NCBI RefSeq assembly: GCF_011074955.1
Contig: NZ_WUQJ01000034.1
Location: forward strand, 124,001-188,000
DNA length: 64,000 nt
From: Marinobacter caseinilyticus
GTDB lineage: Bacteria; Pseudomonadota; Gammaproteobacteria; Pseudomonadales; Oleiphilaceae
Reading direction: 5' to 3'
Under the pieces are notes generated by a model. That model ran no database searches and was not told the origin of the DNA. It saw nothing but the letters and a program-made list of their open reading frames with translations. Both the position numbers and the translations under genes were made by a program. Of this stretch, positions 1 to 9,136 are shown in pieces; position 1 is the stretch's first letter; each line of letters begins with the position of its first letter.

Positions 1-1028
1 ATCCGGTGCTCCTGGCGCTCCGATAGCGCTTCCGCCAGCGACAGAATAATACCGTTAGCCACCAGATCAACCGGAATCACATCGATAACGCCACTGCGCT
101 TGCCGGGGAAAAGCGTGACCTTCTCGCGAGCGTACGCAAGAATGATGGCATCGGCTACCTTGACACCTTCGATCCAGCCGGTGGCCGGCTCCTCCAGCGC
201 ACTCTCGATAATCGAAGGTCTTAGAATGGTCAGCGACTGGCCTTGCAACGCCTTGGTCAGCAGTTGCTCGCCCATCCACTTGGTGAATGTGTAGGTATCA
301 CTCCAGCCGTAATGATTCGCTTCGCGAATACCCAAATCAACTAGCTTTTTCTCAAGTACCTTGCCTGAGTAGCGAGAACGCACATCGGCAATTTTGTCCT
401 GCAGCAACGCGATCAGCTCATCCATTTCATAAAAACCGTGCTGGCTTCTGGGAATGGAGGCACCGGCGGGCCGAATCACCTCTTCATGGACCTGACCGGC
501 ATTTTTCCCGTTAACATAACAGGTTGATACCTGAACCACGGCCAGATCCCCGGCCTTGGCAATTCCTGCGATATTTTTCAAACACAGCGTATTAATTGCC
601 AACGCCTTGTCGAGCTCTTCACGGAAATTCACACTGGCCGCGGAATTAATAACAGCGTCCAGCTGGCCGGCCAGACCATCGAACTGCTCACGCCCCATAC
701 CAAACAAAGGCTCGGTCACCTCACCGGTCACACAATGTACCTTGGTGTCTAAAAACTGCTCAAAGCGGTCACCGTCCTCAAGTTTTAATCGCTCAAAGAC
801 TGACGAGCATGCAATCTCGTTCAGGAACCGCTCACGGGCATGCGGATGGCGGGCGTTTCCGCGAATCAGGAGATGGATACCTCCAATATCGGGTACCGTC
901 CTGATCAACTTTTCCAGCACTACTTTTCCGAGGAATCCGGTTGTACCTGTGATAAGCACCTGTTTGCCGCGAAGCTGGTCCAAGACCCTGGATGCGGACT
1001 CCGCAGTGCTGTGTAACGTATTAGTCAT
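1..1028 (-). CDS. Fatty acyl-CoA reductase (alcohol-forming), C-terminus cut by window edge
   Basis: About 342 residues are visible; the rest lies outside the window. The protein begins with a Rossmann NAD(P)H site (TGTTGFLG, near residues 26-33) and carries the extended-SDR active-site pair YTFTK (Y246, K250). The text closely resembles, from memory, the Marinobacter reductase that turns long-chain acyl-CoA into fatty alcohol for wax esters. Recalled matching stretches include INSAASVNFREELDKALAIN and REKVTLFPGKRSGVIDVIPV. The family has about 510 residues with a C-terminal sterile domain, which should follow to the left. The start is ATG at 1028, with a strong AGAAGGAG ribosome site 8 bases upstream. 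Substrate chain length cannot be read from the sequence. Family call is very sure, lineage call fairly sure. Confidence 0.93.
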   Translation of the reverse strand, partial: MTNTLHSTAESASRVLDQLRGKQVLITGTTGFLGKVVLEKLIRTVPDIGGIHLLIRGNARHPHARERFLNEIACSSVFERLKLEDGDRFEQFLDTKVHCVTGEVTEPLFGMGREQFDGLAGQLDAVINSAASVNFREELDKALAINTLCLKNIAGIAKAGDLAVVQVSTCYVNGKNAGQVHEEVIRPAGASIPRSQHGFYEMDELIALLQDKIADVRSRYSGKVLEKKLVDLGIREANHYGWSDTYTFTKWMGEQLLTKALQGQSLTILRPSIIESALEEPATGWIEGVKVADAIILAYAREKVTLFPGKRSGVIDVIPVDLVANGIILSLAEALSERQEHR

Positions 1029-1389
1029 CAATGAAACTCCTTCTCAATTTACGTATCTGATCCTTGAATGCCCGGGACACTTGCCAAACTCGTCGAAACG
1101 TAATCCCTGACTCGGACCTCCCTGAGGCCTTCCCTCACTGAGACATTTATCTGGAACATTCAGCCGGTTTGTGTAGGGCGGCCACCGCGCCCAATTGCGG
1201 ATTACCACAGCTGCACTGAGCCCTTGCATTTAATGGGCCAAAGTCAATCTCTGCCAGCAAACTGCTTTGCTCGAAGACAACGTTGATGGTGAGTAATGAT
1301 CGCACAGTTTGAATGACGGAGGAGTGACATGCAGCAAAATTTAGATACCGAATAAACCGGAAAGCTGACAGAAAAACACATTCAATAAC
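1029..1389. other. Intergenic region upstream of acyl-CoA reductase
   Basis: These 361 bases separate the reductase start from the stop codon of the ParA-like gene; both genes are on the minus strand. The region should hold the reductase promoter, but I could not pick a convincing -35/-10 pair. On the plus strand a strong ribosome-site-like GGAGGAG (1318-1324) precedes an 8-codon open frame (1329-1355). I do not call it a gene. The reading frame at 1044-1229 on the minus strand has no family resemblance and is not called. Confidence 0.5.
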
Positions 1390-2685
1390 TTATTTCTGAC
1401 GCCCTGAATTGTCCGCCAGGGCTTGCAGGAAGCGGTCTAACGACATGTCGGCTGGCTGCTCCTGCAGGGCTCGAAGCAGGCGAGCCTGATCGCCAAAGAT
1501 GACTTGATCGTAACGAGGCTCGCCGTCATTTTGGTTGGCTACTGCCAAACTCTCAGGCTGCGGCACCGCAGGCACCATTTGTTCGGCCAGGTGGTGCAGG
1601 TGGGAGGCAAACCGTTGACGCTGGGGTTCGGTTAAGGACTCCCAATCCAAAGCGGCCAAGCCGGTCTGAACAATCTCAATGGTGTCGTCATCCATGGTGC
1701 GCCCAAGTAGGGCAAAACAAGCGGTAAACGCTTCATAACGCAGCATTGGTGACGCCGAAGGCTCGCCGAGCAAATCCCCCAGGCACGACACCAACTGATG
1801 AACTTGAGTCGTAGTATCGGGGACGGCTTCGGGCTCAGACGCCTTGGCAGATTGATCCGCCTTGCGGGCCAGACGATACCAATAGGCGGCAATTCCCGCT
1901 TTCCTCGGCGGTAACTGGTCGAGTCGTACCCTGACCATATCCGCCAAAATTCGAAACTGCCGACAGGACGGATCAGACTCTGCCAGCAACGCGACAGGGC
2001 GCTGATTGGTGACCGACTGGCGTAGTGTTTCATCCCGCCAGATTGCACCCAGATAGTGAGGACTAACACCCAGGTAGCGCTGCAGTGCCGCGGCAAATCG
2101 CTGAAACACGGACCTGGCTTGACTGGCGCCCTGGGCCATATTAACCAGCACACTCGGCGTGCGGCGATAGCCATGGCGCTGCAGCACCTTTATCAGAGAA
2201 AACGCGTCGGTCAGAGAGGTTGGTTCGGGAGTCACCACCACACAGGCCATGGCAGCTGCCGCAATCATATGCAGTACTGCCGGCTGCAAACCTGCCGCGG
2301 TATCAATAAGAATATAATCGTACTGACGCTCCAGGTCAGCCAAACCTCTGAGCAGGTCGAAACTACCCGCAACGCCAATTTCCATACAACGCTGCACGCC
2401 GGAGGCACCCGGAATAATGTGGAGATCAAACGGTGCCTCCATAATGATATCCGCCAACGTGCATTGGCCTTCAAGAACCTGTGCGAGCGTGTGACGGGGG
2501 TGACGTCCCAGCATGATCGCTATGTTGGCAAGGTCGGTATCGCCGTCAAGCAACAAAACGCCATGCCCTTCACGTGCAAGGGTAAGCGCCAGGTTAAGCG
2601 CTACCGACGTTTTGCCCACACCGCCTTTGCCGCCGGTAACAGCGAGGATCTTGGGCTGGCGTGAAACCTGCTTGGAGACTGTCAT
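1390..2685 (-). CDS. MinD/ParA-family ATPase (FlhG-like) with long C-terminal extension
   Basis: This is a P-loop ATPase of the ParA/MinD/FlhG class. The deviant Walker A motif GGKGGVGKT carries the signature lysine K20 and P-loop lysine K25. The switch region DGDTDLANIAIMLG and the Walker-B-like segment DYILIDTAAG follow. The ATPase fold takes up about residues 10-260. The last 170 residues are helical, with no family I recognise, and end in a possible docking tail. FlhG/FleN controls flagellar number next to flhF, but no flagellar gene is near. No parB partner or parS cluster was seen. It may position another polar or envelope structure. ATG at 2685 is chosen; GTG at 2694 is the alternative, and neither has an ideal ribosome site. 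Confidence 0.85.
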   Translation of the reverse strand: MTVSKQVSRQPKILAVTGGKGGVGKTSVALNLALTLAREGHGVLLLDGDTDLANIAIMLGRHPRHTLAQVLEGQCTLADIIMEAPFDLHIIPGASGVQRCMEIGVAGSFDLLRGLADLERQYDYILIDTAAGLQPAVLHMIAAAAMACVVVTPEPTSLTDAFSLIKVLQRHGYRRTPSVLVNMAQGASQARSVFQRFAAALQRYLGVSPHYLGAIWRDETLRQSVTNQRPVALLAESDPSCRQFRILADMVRVRLDQLPPRKAGIAAYWYRLARKADQSAKASEPEAVPDTTTQVHQLVSCLGDLLGEPSASPMLRYEAFTACFALLGRTMDDDTIEIVQTGLAALDWESLTEPQRQRFASHLHHLAEQMVPAVPQPESLAVANQNDGEPRYDQVIFGDQARLLRALQEQPADMSLDRFLQALADNSGRQK

Positions 2686-2929
2686 CGGCCTCACTTGCTA
2701 TTTGCAATGAAAAAGAGTCAAGCACAAGGATTGTAACTAAATGTCACCGCTAGTGTACCGTGAAGACGTGGCGCAATACACGACTGATCCATCATGTTCC
2801 GCAACCTATGACACGATTTTACGTTACCTCCAAATAGGGACGACAGCCCTTGCCAGTGTTCGGCCGGGCACCGCCATACACTGGACTGAACCCACAAATA
2901 CATTCGACATTGGTCAAATATTCAACAAT

Positions 2930-2955
2930 AACTATTTAATAGTTCTCAATTATTG
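2930..2955. promoter_or_regulatory. Tandem AT-rich palindromes upstream of HDOD kinase
   Basis: The gap 2695-3003 (309 bases) between the divergent ParA-like and HDOD-kinase genes is AT-rich in its right third. It holds a perfect inverted repeat, AACTATT-T-AATAGTT (2930-2944), followed by CAAT-T-ATTG (2947-2955). These lie 50-75 bases before the kinase start, where an operator or UP element would sit. No regulator can be assigned. An 88-codon frame at 2741-3007 covers the same stretch but has no coding signs. Confidence 0.35.
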
Positions 2956-3003
2956 TCTAAGCTCACTAACGAATAACAAGAATGAATATAGTGTCAGATA
3001 TAT

Positions 3004-4995
3004 ATGACAGGTAACCTGATGCAGATATCGCCCGACACCCAGCTTCCCAGCCTACCCGAGGTCACCCTTCGCGCGCTCGAAGCTTGCCGGCAGGAAGACA
3101 GCTATCGGCAGATCAGCGATATCATTTCCACTGACACTGCATTGACTGCCAGAGTGCTGGCGCTTGCCAATTCTTCCTTATACGGCCGCTCCGGAGAAAT
3201 CCGTTCATTGGAGCAGGCCATGCTTCGCCTCGGCACCGAGCATATACGCACATTGGTACTGACCGCGTCACTTCGCCAACTGATGTTTGACCTTGGCGCA
3301 GATCAATGGCAACAACTGCGCGACTTTTGGCGCCACTCCCTCACGACCGCCCTGATGGCCAAGACGCTCGCCACGCTAACGCGCTACCCGTCTGCGGACG
3401 AAGCGTTTATGATCGGGATGTTGCACAACATCGGTGAATTGATTGCATTGAAAATGGCGCCCAGTGATCAGCAACAGGACTACTTGAACCATCAGGCCGA
3501 CATTGGCGCTCAACTGGCGAACGCCTGGGGACTCGGCCCTATGGCCGCCGACGCTATGCGCTATCAACAGGCGCCGGCAAATGACATTCGCGACGCGGCC
3601 CACCTGGTCAAACTCATTAACCTATCAACACGGCTGGCATTGTCTGATGTCGCGGGGATTGCCTGCGCCGGCACCATATTTAATCTGAGCGAGGATTTGA
3701 CAAGGGAATTGTCGCTGCGGATCAATCGCGAAGTATCATCGCTGGCCAAGTCCATGGGCGTCTCACTCGATGACCCCTACGATGGCCAACAGGCCAACCA
3801 GACGCTGCGCAACACTGTGCTGCGGCATGCCATGACCGATCAGGCACTCAGCTTTCCGCTGAGTGACAGCCCGCTACCTGAGCTCCTTGCCAGCACCGTG
3901 AGTAATTTAACATTGCTTACTGGATGCCCGAGCTTGTTTTTCAGCACCAAAGCGGACACTTTGACCCTCGTCTCAACCAGCCAGGGTTACTGCCCGGAAA
4001 TGACCGTGGAAACCGCCCCGGCGGCAAGCATCCTGACCCAATGCTACCGAGACCATGTCAGCGTTAGCTCCGCTGACCGGAAACTCAGCGTGCTGGACCG
4101 GCAACTATCCGGGCTTCTCAACACTCCCGGTCAACTCGCCATTCCTGTATTGATTGCCGATAAATGTCAGGGGGTCTATGTCATCGGCACGGGTAACAGC
4201 GACAATGCCGCCATCACTGAACTCGCCAGTATGTTCTGCCACCGGCTTTCGCAGTTGGTGTCCGAGCAGGCACAGCGCGATACAGAAAATGCGTCAGCAG
4301 GCAACCTTGAGACGATCATAGCCCAGGATCGTATCCGTCGTCAGATCCATGAAATCAGCAATCCCCTCACTATCATTCGGCAATATATTTACCAACTTCG
4401 TGAACGTCTCGAAAGCGATCAGGTGCGAGAAGAACTGGACGTCATCCGTGATGAACTGGAACGAGCGGGCAACATGTTGCTCCAGATGGGAGGCGATCAC
4501 CAAACACCCGTAGAGTCAGCATCACCCGCAGTGCTGAACCATGAATTGAAAACGCTGCACGACTTGTTTCAGGACAGTCTGTTCAACGACAAAGACATAG
4601 AATGCACATTGAGCCTGAGTACCGAATCAACGCATCTTGGTGTGGATAGAGCGCCTGTGCGTCAGATTATCATGAACCTGGTTCGAAACGCCGTGGAGTG
4701 CCTGCCACAAGGCGGCCAATTATACCTGGGAACTGCTGCACCTATATGGCAACACGGACGGCCATGGGTTGAGCTGATTATTGAAGATAATGGCCCGGGA
4801 CTGCCAAGCGAGGTTCAAAAAACGCTGTTCCAGCCAGTCAAGTCACATAAAGGCAAGGCTCATAGTGGCCTTGGGCTTAGCATCGTGAAACAACTCATTG
4901 ATGACATGGAGGGCATCATTGGATACCGAACAGGAAGCTCTGGAACCAGTTTCAGAGTCTTACTGCCTGCGGCACCAAACCACGGAAAGGATTGA
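3004..4995 (+). CDS. HDOD domain-sensor histidine kinase
   Basis: A soluble 663-residue kinase with no membrane segment. Residues about 10-215 form a HDOD domain (start PSLPEV, then LGTEHIRTLVLTASLRQL and GMLHNIGELIAL). About 280-425 looks GAF-like. The kinase core follows: phospho-acceptor H449 in HEISNPLTII, N box MNLVRNAVE, G1 box DNGPGLP and G2 box SGLGLSIVKQL. HDOD domains are usually signal or adaptor modules. Here HDOD replaces a classical sensor region. The next gene is a response regulator with c-di-GMP domains starting 5 bases later, so they are almost surely co-transcribed partners. An ATG at 3019 has a better ribosome site (AGGT) and could be the true start. Confidence 0.9.
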   Translation: MTGNLMQISPDTQLPSLPEVTLRALEACRQEDSYRQISDIISTDTALTARVLALANSSLYGRSGEIRSLEQAMLRLGTEHIRTLVLTASLRQLMFDLGADQWQQLRDFWRHSLTTALMAKTLATLTRYPSADEAFMIGMLHNIGELIALKMAPSDQQQDYLNHQADIGAQLANAWGLGPMAADAMRYQQAPANDIRDAAHLVKLINLSTRLALSDVAGIACAGTIFNLSEDLTRELSLRINREVSSLAKSMGVSLDDPYDGQQANQTLRNTVLRHAMTDQALSFPLSDSPLPELLASTVSNLTLLTGCPSLFFSTKADTLTLVSTSQGYCPEMTVETAPAASILTQCYRDHVSVSSADRKLSVLDRQLSGLLNTPGQLAIPVLIADKCQGVYVIGTGNSDNAAITELASMFCHRLSQLVSEQAQRDTENASAGNLETIIAQDRIRRQIHEISNPLTIIRQYIYQLRERLESDQVREELDVIRDELERAGNMLLQMGGDHQTPVESASPAVLNHELKTLHDLFQDSLFNDKDIECTLSLSTESTHLGVDRAPVRQIIMNLVRNAVECLPQGGQLYLGTAAPIWQHGRPWVELIIEDNGPGLPSEVQKTLFQPVKSHKGKAHSGLGLSIVKQLIDDMEGIIGYRTGSSGTSFRVLLPAAPNHGKD

Positions 4996-5000
4996 CCATC

Positions 5001-7190
5001 ATGAGCGGGCGAATTGCTATGACAGGGGAAGCGGCTCCCACATCTGGGTTAACCATGCCAGCCGCTAGAATACTGGTTGCCGACGATGACCAACGCCTAT
5101 TGCATAGTCTGACGACCCTGCTGATGCAACAGGGTCATGATGTTACCTCCGCCCTGGGAGGCAAGGCGGCCTGCGAGCAGCTCAGTGCAAACGCTTTCGA
5201 CCTTGCGATGGTTGACCTGCGAATGCCTGAAGTAGATGGCTTTGAAGTAATGTCACATGCCGCCATGGTCCAGCCCGATTGCGGCATCATTGTGGTCAGT
5301 GGCGAAACCTCGTTCACTGCGGTCAGCCGCGCCCTTCGACGGGGCGCCCAGGACTACATCAAAAAACCTTTTGACCCTGATGAGTTGCTGGCAACACTGG
5401 GCGCCGCACTCGATAAGCAAAGCTTGCTCAGGGACCATGCCAGCATACAGCAGCGACTCGAAAAATCAGAGGCGCTGCACCGTTACATCGTCAACAGCTC
5501 TCCCGACATTGTTTTTATGCTCGACAATGAGGGGCGCTTCTGTTTCGTGAACAGCAAAATTGAAACACTGCTGGGGTATTCCTCCAGCGAACTGAACGGA
5601 ACGCACTTTCGTCACATCATTGACGAGCAGGACGTGATTCGTGGTGTCTACGCTCTCAGAGACATCAACGTCACGGCTGAAAACCCAAGAACGCTGGAAG
5701 TCCGTTTGAAAACCCGGGGCAGCCGGAAGGCCAACCGGCATTTCGAAATTACGGCGTTCCCGATTGATCACGAGACCTGGCCTTTGGCCGCCGACTTCAA
5801 CGCCTATGCGAGCGGCCGGAAAGCGCGATTCTATGGCACGGCTCGGGACGTTACTGAGCGCAAGGAAGCCGAAGCCTTTATTAATTTCCAGGCCTACCAT
5901 GATTTGCTTACGCGTTTACCCAATCGCGCCCTGTTTAAAGATCGGCTCAATCTTGCGATCACCCAGGCACGACGCAACGAGCAAAATCTGGCGGTAATGT
6001 TTTTGGACCTGGATCGCTTCAAAGTCATCAACGACACTCTGGGTCACGCCATGGGTGACCGTCTGTTGCAGGCAGTCACGCAGCGACTGGAGCAATGCCT
6101 TCGCAAAGGCGATACTCTGTCCCGCTTCGGCGGTGACGAATTCACCCTGCTGCTGCCGGCCATTGCAAGCCATGAAGACGCCCGGCGTATCGCCAAAAAA
6201 CTGATTGAAGCACTGCGAGCGCCTTTCCAGCTGGGCGAACAGGAAGTATTTGTCGGCGTCAGCATTGGCATTGCACTCTTCCCCGACGCCGGCGACTCAC
6301 TGGACCAGCTGATCCAGAACGCGGACATTGCCATGTATCACGTCAAGGCTCGCGGCAAAGACGGCTATCGCTTCTTCACCAAAGCCATGAGCATCGATAC
6401 CGCCAACCGACTTAGCCTCGAACGCGACCTGCGCCAGGCTCTGGACAACAATGAACTGAGGGTTTTCTATCAGCCGCAAGTGTGTGCCAATACAGGTCTG
6501 GTAGTGGGCCTTGAAGCCTTGGTGCGGTGGCAGCACCCAGAGCGGGGGCTGCTCTACCCCAGAGACTTTCTGCCCTTGGCCGAAGAGACCAAGTTGATTG
6601 TCGATCTCAGTGAACAGGTATTGGCCCAGGCCTGTCAGCAAGTCAATCAGTGGATTCTTGACGATCACATGGACTTGAGACTGGCAGTCAATCTCTCACC
6701 CATTCAGGTCGAGCACCCAAAGTTTGTCGAAAACCTGATAAAGCAGCTTCACGATCATAATTTTCCGCCGCAAAACCTGGAGATCGAGATCACCGAAAAT
6801 GTGATCATGAACGACCTGGAGCAAATCAGCCAAAAGCTCCGTCAACTGGCGAATCTCGGTATCAGAATTGCCATCGACGACTTTGGCACCGGCTATTCCT
6901 CGCTCAACTATATCCACAACCTACCGATTCACACCCTGAAAGTGGACCAATCGTTTGTACGAGGCATACGCGGCGGTGAGGGCGACGCCTGCATAGTGAA
7001 TGCGATTGTCGCCATGGCGCACGGACTGAAGTTGGATATAGTTGCCGAAGGTGTCGAGACGGATGCCCAACTGGCCTATCTCAAGAATTTGGGCTGTCAC
7101 CAGGTTCAGGGGTTCTTCTACGGCCCGGCACAGCCAGCGGAGGCCATTACTCGCCTGCTGAATCAACAGCGCGTGCGCGCCGTGGTTTAG
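5001..7190 (+). CDS. Response regulator REC-PAS-GGDEF-EAL (c-di-GMP turnover)
   Basis: The receiver domain (about 20-140) is complete: acidic pocket ADDD, phospho-acceptor D72 in MVDLRMP, and lysine in IKKPFDP. A PAS domain (about 150-280) follows. GGDEF is intact, with the inhibitory RxxD site five residues before it (RKGD-TLSRF-GGDEF). EAL is intact (GLEALVRWQHP, IDDFGTGYSS). Both diguanylate cyclase and phosphodiesterase activity are therefore possible. FimX of Pseudomonas has the same domain order, but its catalytic motifs are degenerate; these are not. The start is ATG at 5001 with AAGG 10 bases upstream, rather than TTG at 4992 inside the kinase stop. The likely input is the HDOD kinase just upstream. 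Confidence 0.93.
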   Translation: MSGRIAMTGEAAPTSGLTMPAARILVADDDQRLLHSLTTLLMQQGHDVTSALGGKAACEQLSANAFDLAMVDLRMPEVDGFEVMSHAAMVQPDCGIIVVSGETSFTAVSRALRRGAQDYIKKPFDPDELLATLGAALDKQSLLRDHASIQQRLEKSEALHRYIVNSSPDIVFMLDNEGRFCFVNSKIETLLGYSSSELNGTHFRHIIDEQDVIRGVYALRDINVTAENPRTLEVRLKTRGSRKANRHFEITAFPIDHETWPLAADFNAYASGRKARFYGTARDVTERKEAEAFINFQAYHDLLTRLPNRALFKDRLNLAITQARRNEQNLAVMFLDLDRFKVINDTLGHAMGDRLLQAVTQRLEQCLRKGDTLSRFGGDEFTLLLPAIASHEDARRIAKKLIEALRAPFQLGEQEVFVGVSIGIALFPDAGDSLDQLIQNADIAMYHVKARGKDGYRFFTKAMSIDTANRLSLERDLRQALDNNELRVFYQPQVCANTGLVVGLEALVRWQHPERGLLYPRDFLPLAEETKLIVDLSEQVLAQACQQVNQWILDDHMDLRLAVNLSPIQVEHPKFVENLIKQLHDHNFPPQNLEIEITENVIMNDLEQISQKLRQLANLGIRIAIDDFGTGYSSLNYIHNLPIHTLKVDQSFVRGIRGGEGDACIVNAIVAMAHGLKLDIVAEGVETDAQLAYLKNLGCHQVQGFFYGPAQPAEAITRLLNQQRVRAVV

Positions 7191-7239
7191 GACAACCTCT
7201 CGTGCTGATCAGACGTCACACGTTTTGGTTCACAGCCAA

Positions 7240-8073
7240 CTATTGACCCCCGGACTTCACTGAAAGCTCCTTTGGCACCAACTCCGGCACGTACCTGCTG
7301 ACAATGTCCTGCAACTTACCGGACCTCGACAACGCATGCAGTCGAGCCGCCACAAAGCGTTTGAATTCGGCAGACCAACGACGATCCAAGTAGAGATAAA
7401 CCGGGTAATCCGGGATAATAGCGCTGACATCAATTTCCCGAAAACACGAGCGGTTACCGTCCAACTCGTTCAGGTGATAACGGAGCCGTGAGGCCATTTC
7501 AATAAACCCGTCCGTACGCCCCAAACGCACCAATTCAAGGCCGGCGTCGTAACGATCGACAGGGACAGACCAAATGATGCCGCTGTCGGCGGCTTCATTC
7601 AGGGAAAGGTAGTTGAAGTGGCGAATGGTCACAATCGACAAACCCGCCAAGTCATCGATCGATTGCACATCACTCCGTATCGATTCTTTGCAGGTCATCA
7701 ACACGTGATGGGTGTCGAAAAGCGCATCCCCGACCGGCTCACCCTTTTCGCCAAACGAGTCCCAGACGGGAGAATCAAACGTAATCCAGTGGTTAATCTG
7801 GCCTTCACTGACACTTAACCGGATCCGATTGACTGGCAGTACCTGATGCCGAACGGTAAAGGGCGATCCCTCAAATACCGCGTCGACAATATCGGAAATG
7901 ATCCCGCCTTTGCTTTTATTATCTTCTACGATTTGAAATGGCCGCGTTTTCCCATCAACAACAAGGTAACGAATCGAGGTTGGGTCCTGCTCCGATGCGC
8001 GAGCGTCTGCAATACCCAGCACGAACATCAGGAGCACCAGAAATACTTCAGGACGATGACGCCAAGCGTTCAA
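7240..8073 (-). CDS. Periplasmic solute-binding protein, SBP_bac_3-like
   Basis: A 277-residue protein with a signal peptide (hydrophobic VFLVLLMFVLGIADA, cleavage likely after ARA). Its body resembles the amino-acid/PBPe type periplasmic binding fold: IRYLVVDGKTRPFQIVEDN near the start, and a late LSRSGKLQDIVSRYVPE segment typical of the family end. No ABC permease or ATPase gene is adjacent, so it may be a stand-alone sensor or a scavenging protein. It faces the c-di-GMP regulator tail to tail. The start is TTG with AGAGG 7 bases upstream. The ligand cannot be inferred. Confidence 0.75.
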   Translation of the reverse strand: MNAWRHRPEVFLVLLMFVLGIADARASEQDPTSIRYLVVDGKTRPFQIVEDNKSKGGIISDIVDAVFEGSPFTVRHQVLPVNRIRLSVSEGQINHWITFDSPVWDSFGEKGEPVGDALFDTHHVLMTCKESIRSDVQSIDDLAGLSIVTIRHFNYLSLNEAADSGIIWSVPVDRYDAGLELVRLGRTDGFIEMASRLRYHLNELDGNRSCFREIDVSAIIPDYPVYLYLDRRWSAEFKRFVAARLHALSRSGKLQDIVSRYVPELVPKELSVKSGGQ

Positions 8074-8430
8074 GGTAAGCCTCTTTGAGTTCGCTCGTAT
8101 TAGCTTCCCCAGTATAGGTGCCAGCGAAAGAAACCGTCACCTTCGGTTCTTGAATAAAAACGCAGCACAACCTTTCCCGCCACCCTGTCCGGCCGAAAAA
8201 TAGATTGTTGGACAGTCTTAATTAAAACCTTGACCAAGTTTGCAAAGTATTGCATTGCGTTACCGAATGTATCTGGAAATGCGGGCTACTGCACATAATT
8301 GATTCGGCCTCTTCACTACTATTTTTTGACAGACATCTGTCGCCGGTGCGCGCCCGTTTCAGCGGGGAAGCATGGACAATAAACACAACACGGCGACAGA
8401 TCATTTCGATCGGAACAGGCTTGAAACATC
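8074..8430. other. Divergent intergenic region with an inverted repeat
   Basis: These 357 bases lie between the binding-protein gene (minus) and the methyltransferase gene (plus). A near-palindrome GACAGA-CA-TCTGTC sits at 8328-8341 and overlaps a TTGACA hexamer at 8326-8331. No good -10 box follows at the right distance. The short frames here (8222-8441, both strands) have no recognisable product. Promoters for both genes must lie here, but I cannot place them. Confidence 0.4.
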
Positions 8431-9084
8431 ATGCGCGATAAATACAAATACATCGGCCCCGTATACGACTTCCTCAGCAACCTTTACAGCGGTAAAAACA
8501 TTCACCGCTGCAAAACAGCCATGCTCGACGTTGAGACGATCAAACCCGGCACCCGGGTTCTGTTTGCCGGTGTCGGTCACGGCCGGGACGCCATTCGTGC
8601 GGCGGAACTGGGTGCGGATGTCACCGTCATCGACTTGTCCGAAACAATGCTTCGAAAATTCGCAGACGCCCAGCAACAAGAGGCCCCTCACCTCACGATT
8701 CATCGGGTCCACAGTGACATCATGAAGCTTGAGCAGTACGAACAGTACGACATGGTTGTGGCCAATTTCTTCCTGAATGTCTTTGACGAGGACATGATGG
8801 TTCGGGTGCTGGAGCATCTGATTCGCCTTGGCAAGGCCGACGCCAAGGTGGTGGTGGGTGATTTCTGCTACCCCTCCGGCAACGTTCTGGCCCGGCTGTT
8901 CAAGAAAGCCTACTGGTACGTGGCGGTCTTCATTTTTTGGTTATTCGCCAATAACGCATTTCACAAAATCTACAACTATCCAGAGCACATGCAGCGTCTT
9001 GGCCTGCAAGTCACGGAGAAAAAGCACTTCAAATTACTGAACATGAATTGTTACTGGTCCATTCTCGGCCAGAAAAAAGCGTGA
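8431..9084 (+). CDS. Class I SAM-dependent methyltransferase
   Basis: A 217-residue protein with the methyltransferase fold. Motif I is VLFAGVGHGRDAIRAAELG, the acidic residue after strand 2 is in VTVIDLSETML, and the motif IV-like part is YDMVVANFFLNVF. A hydrophobic patch near residues 155-175 (YWYVAVFIFWLFANN) may be a membrane anchor or lipid-facing helix. That would fit a lipid or quinone-like substrate, though the substrate is unknown. The DUF2156 gene follows 52 bases later in the same direction, so the two are likely one operon. Expression may begin in the 8074-8430 gap. Confidence 0.85.
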   Translation: MRDKYKYIGPVYDFLSNLYSGKNIHRCKTAMLDVETIKPGTRVLFAGVGHGRDAIRAAELGADVTVIDLSETMLRKFADAQQQEAPHLTIHRVHSDIMKLEQYEQYDMVVANFFLNVFDEDMMVRVLEHLIRLGKADAKVVVGDFCYPSGNVLARLFKKAYWYVAVFIFWLFANNAFHKIYNYPEHMQRLGLQVTEKKHFKLLNMNCYWSILGQKKA

Positions 9085-9136
9085 TCTACCGCCCCATAAA
9101 CCACAATAAAACAACCGTCCTTGGGGGATAAATCGC

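Noticed and set aside
2741..3007. 88-codon open frame ahead of the HDOD kinase
   Set aside because: No family resemblance, AT-rich end, and overlap with the palindromic regulatory region. Reads as non-coding.
8326..8354. Promoter from TTGACA at 8326
   Set aside because: No -10 hexamer at 16-18 bases; only the inverted repeat is noted.
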